DNA of 64,000 bases. It comes from JADZFO01 sp964512635. GTDB lineage: Bacteria; 4484-113; JAFGCY01. The notes below the pieces were generated by a model. It was not told the DNA's origin. It saw nothing but the letters and a program-made list of their open reading frames with translations, and made no database searches. The DNA is taken from contig CAZEJB010000018.1 in the NCBI GenBank assembly GCA_964512635.1, positions 4,170-68,169 of the forward strand, written 5' to 3'. A program made the translations under genes and the position numbers. Shown here piece by piece: positions 62,940-64,000 of this stretch; the stretch's first letter is position 1; the number at the start of each line of letters is the position of its first letter.

Positions 62940-64000
62940 ATGTCCGGCCTTTCCCACATTCGCAATTTCTGCATCGTGGCGCATATCGACCACGGTAAGT
63001 CTACGCTTGCCGACCGCATGATCGATATTTGCGGGACGGTTGACGAACGCAAGATGCAGGACCAGGTTCTGGACCGTATGGACCTGGAGCGCGAACGCGG
63101 CATCACGATCAAACTGCAGGCCGTCCGAATGGCCTACAAGGGAGCCGATGGCACAGCCTACCAGCTCAACCTCATTGACACGCCGGGCCACGTAGACTTT
63201 ACCTATGAAGTAAGTCGCAGCCTCAAGGCCTGTGAAGGCGCTATCCTGCTGGTCGACGCGGCCCAGGGCATTGAAGCCCAGACTCTGGCTAACCTTTATC
63301 TGGCGATCGAGGCCGGGCTTGAGATCATCCCGGTGATGAATAAGATTGATCTGCCGGTGGCGCGCCCGGATGAAGTGGCGGATGAGATTGTCGCCATCAT
63401 CGGCGGCAAGCGCGAGGACGTGCTGCGGGTCTCGGCTAAGAGCGGGCTTGGCGTCCCGGACCTGCTGGAGGCCGTCGTAAAGCAGATCCCGGCGCCGAAA
63501 GGCGACCCCGCGGCTCCGCTCAGCGCGCTGGTATTCGACAGCCACTTCGATAAATACCGCGGCGTAATCACCTATTGCCGTATCTTCGATGGTACGGTCA
63601 AGGCCAATGATTACGTCCGCATGATGAGCAACGACCGCAAGTATGAGGTCGGTGAAGTCGGAATTTTCAGCCCCGAAATGCGCGCGGTCAGCCAGCTCAG
63701 CGCCGGCGAGACCGGCTACCTGGTCAGCGGCATCAAGACCGTCACCGAGGCGCGGGTCGGCGACACCATCACTAACGCCACCGGCGGTGTGACAGAAGCT
63801 ATCCCAGGTTACCGTGAGCCCAAGCCGCTGGTTTTCTGCAGCCTCTATCCCAGTAACAGCGAGCAGATCGATGAACTGCGCGCCGCTCTTGAAAAACTGA
63901 AGCTCAATGATGCCGCGCTGCACTTTGAGCAGGAAAGCTCCGAGGCCCTTGGCTTTGGCTTCCGCTGCGGCTTTCTTGGCCTGCTGCACATGGAGATCGT
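62940..64000 (+). CDS. lepA: Elongation factor 4 (LepA), 3'-truncated by window edge
   Basis: Translational GTPase that promotes back-translocation and ribosome assembly under stress. Only the first 353 codons are present. Seen: HIRNFCIVAHIDHGKSTLAD (G1), DLERERGITIK (G2), DTPGHVDFTYEVSRSL (G3), NKIDLPVARPD (G4), VSAKSG (G5), and the start of the LepA-specific part, LGFGFRCGFLGLLHMEI. ATG 62940 is ten bases after TATTAT (62924-62929) with no ribosome-binding site. Confidence 0.95.
   Translation, partial: MSGLSHIRNFCIVAHIDHGKSTLADRMIDICGTVDERKMQDQVLDRMDLERERGITIKLQAVRMAYKGADGTAYQLNLIDTPGHVDFTYEVSRSLKACEGAILLVDAAQGIEAQTLANLYLAIEAGLEIIPVMNKIDLPVARPDEVADEIVAIIGGKREDVLRVSAKSGLGVPDLLEAVVKQIPAPKGDPAAPLSALVFDSHFDKYRGVITYCRIFDGTVKANDYVRMMSNDRKYEVGEVGIFSPEMRAVSQLSAGETGYLVSGIKTVTEARVGDTITNATGGVTEAIPGYREPKPLVFCSLYPSNSEQIDELRAALEKLKLNDAALHFEQESSEALGFGFRCGFLGLLHMEI

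Noticed and set aside
62781..63989. 402-codon minus-strand open frame opposite lepA
   Set aside because: Pure shadow of lepA; its first part would also overlap hpf.

Overview
The window reads as chromosome of a diderm (Gram-negative-type), flagellated, respiratory bacterium of moderately high GC that I cannot place in a phylum. The evidence is a Kdo-activation gene (kdsB), a flagellar cap gene (fliD), an HtrA-type periplasmic protease, c-type cytochromes with CxxCH motifs, several Cys-lipoproteins and a bacillithiol-pathway gene (bshA). A 100-base N run at 27192-27291 is flanked by an exact 55-bp duplication, so this is draft, probably metagenomic, assembly.

Layout. 1-3231 (minus): a Liv-type ABC importer, livH - small membrane gene - livM - livG (cut by the left edge). 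3.5-6.6 kb: tRNA-His, a membrane protein, a Cys-rich two-gene unit, a secreted Cys-rich protein and an unlisted 58-residue metallothionein-like gene. 6.7-9.8 kb: bshA-thiE-thiS. 9.9-15.1 kb: a DUF885 peptidase-like protein with a Lys/Ala tail, then a DyP-type peroxidase paired with an unknown protein. 15.1-21.9 kb: an ABC ATPase, a zinc-finger membrane protein, miaA, and secreted or membrane proteins. 22.0-24.9 kb: a tandemly duplicated two-gene cassette (secreted Cys-rich protein A + lipoprotein B). Each copy has its own promoter and terminator, and in both copies the A gene is exactly one GT unit out of frame in a GT repeat inside the signal peptide. 24.9-31.6 kb: a NosL-like secreted protein, a phosphodiester glycosidase, a VOC protein, an aldo/keto reductase and a LigD split into three genes. 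32.0-34.9 kb: a solitary 23S rRNA gene (minus) with its own promoters. 35.5-39.4 kb: two related propeller-like lipoproteins. 39.5-50.4 kb: trpS, dnaX, cytochromes, an MFS carrier, a pentapeptide protein, a CgeB-like glycosyltransferase, sfsA and rapZ. 50.4-64 kb: tRNA(CAT), a giant fliD, htrA, a cytochrome lipoprotein, queG, a kdsB-led operon, a TPR protein, hpf and lepA (cut by the right edge).

Two themes cross the window. First, many genes start six or seven bases after a TAnnnT -10 element, with no room for a Shine-Dalgarno site: leaderless transcription looks common here. Other genes carry textbook GGAGG sites, so both initiation modes coexist. Second, small metal-binding modules (zinc ribbons, a RanBP2-type finger, a metallothionein-like peptide, Cys-rich secreted proteins) are frequent.

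The best candidate for an undescribed system is the duplicated A-B cassette at 21996-24838 with its GT tracts. The DyP/unknown pair, the metallothionein-like gene and the FN3-like insert in LivH come next.
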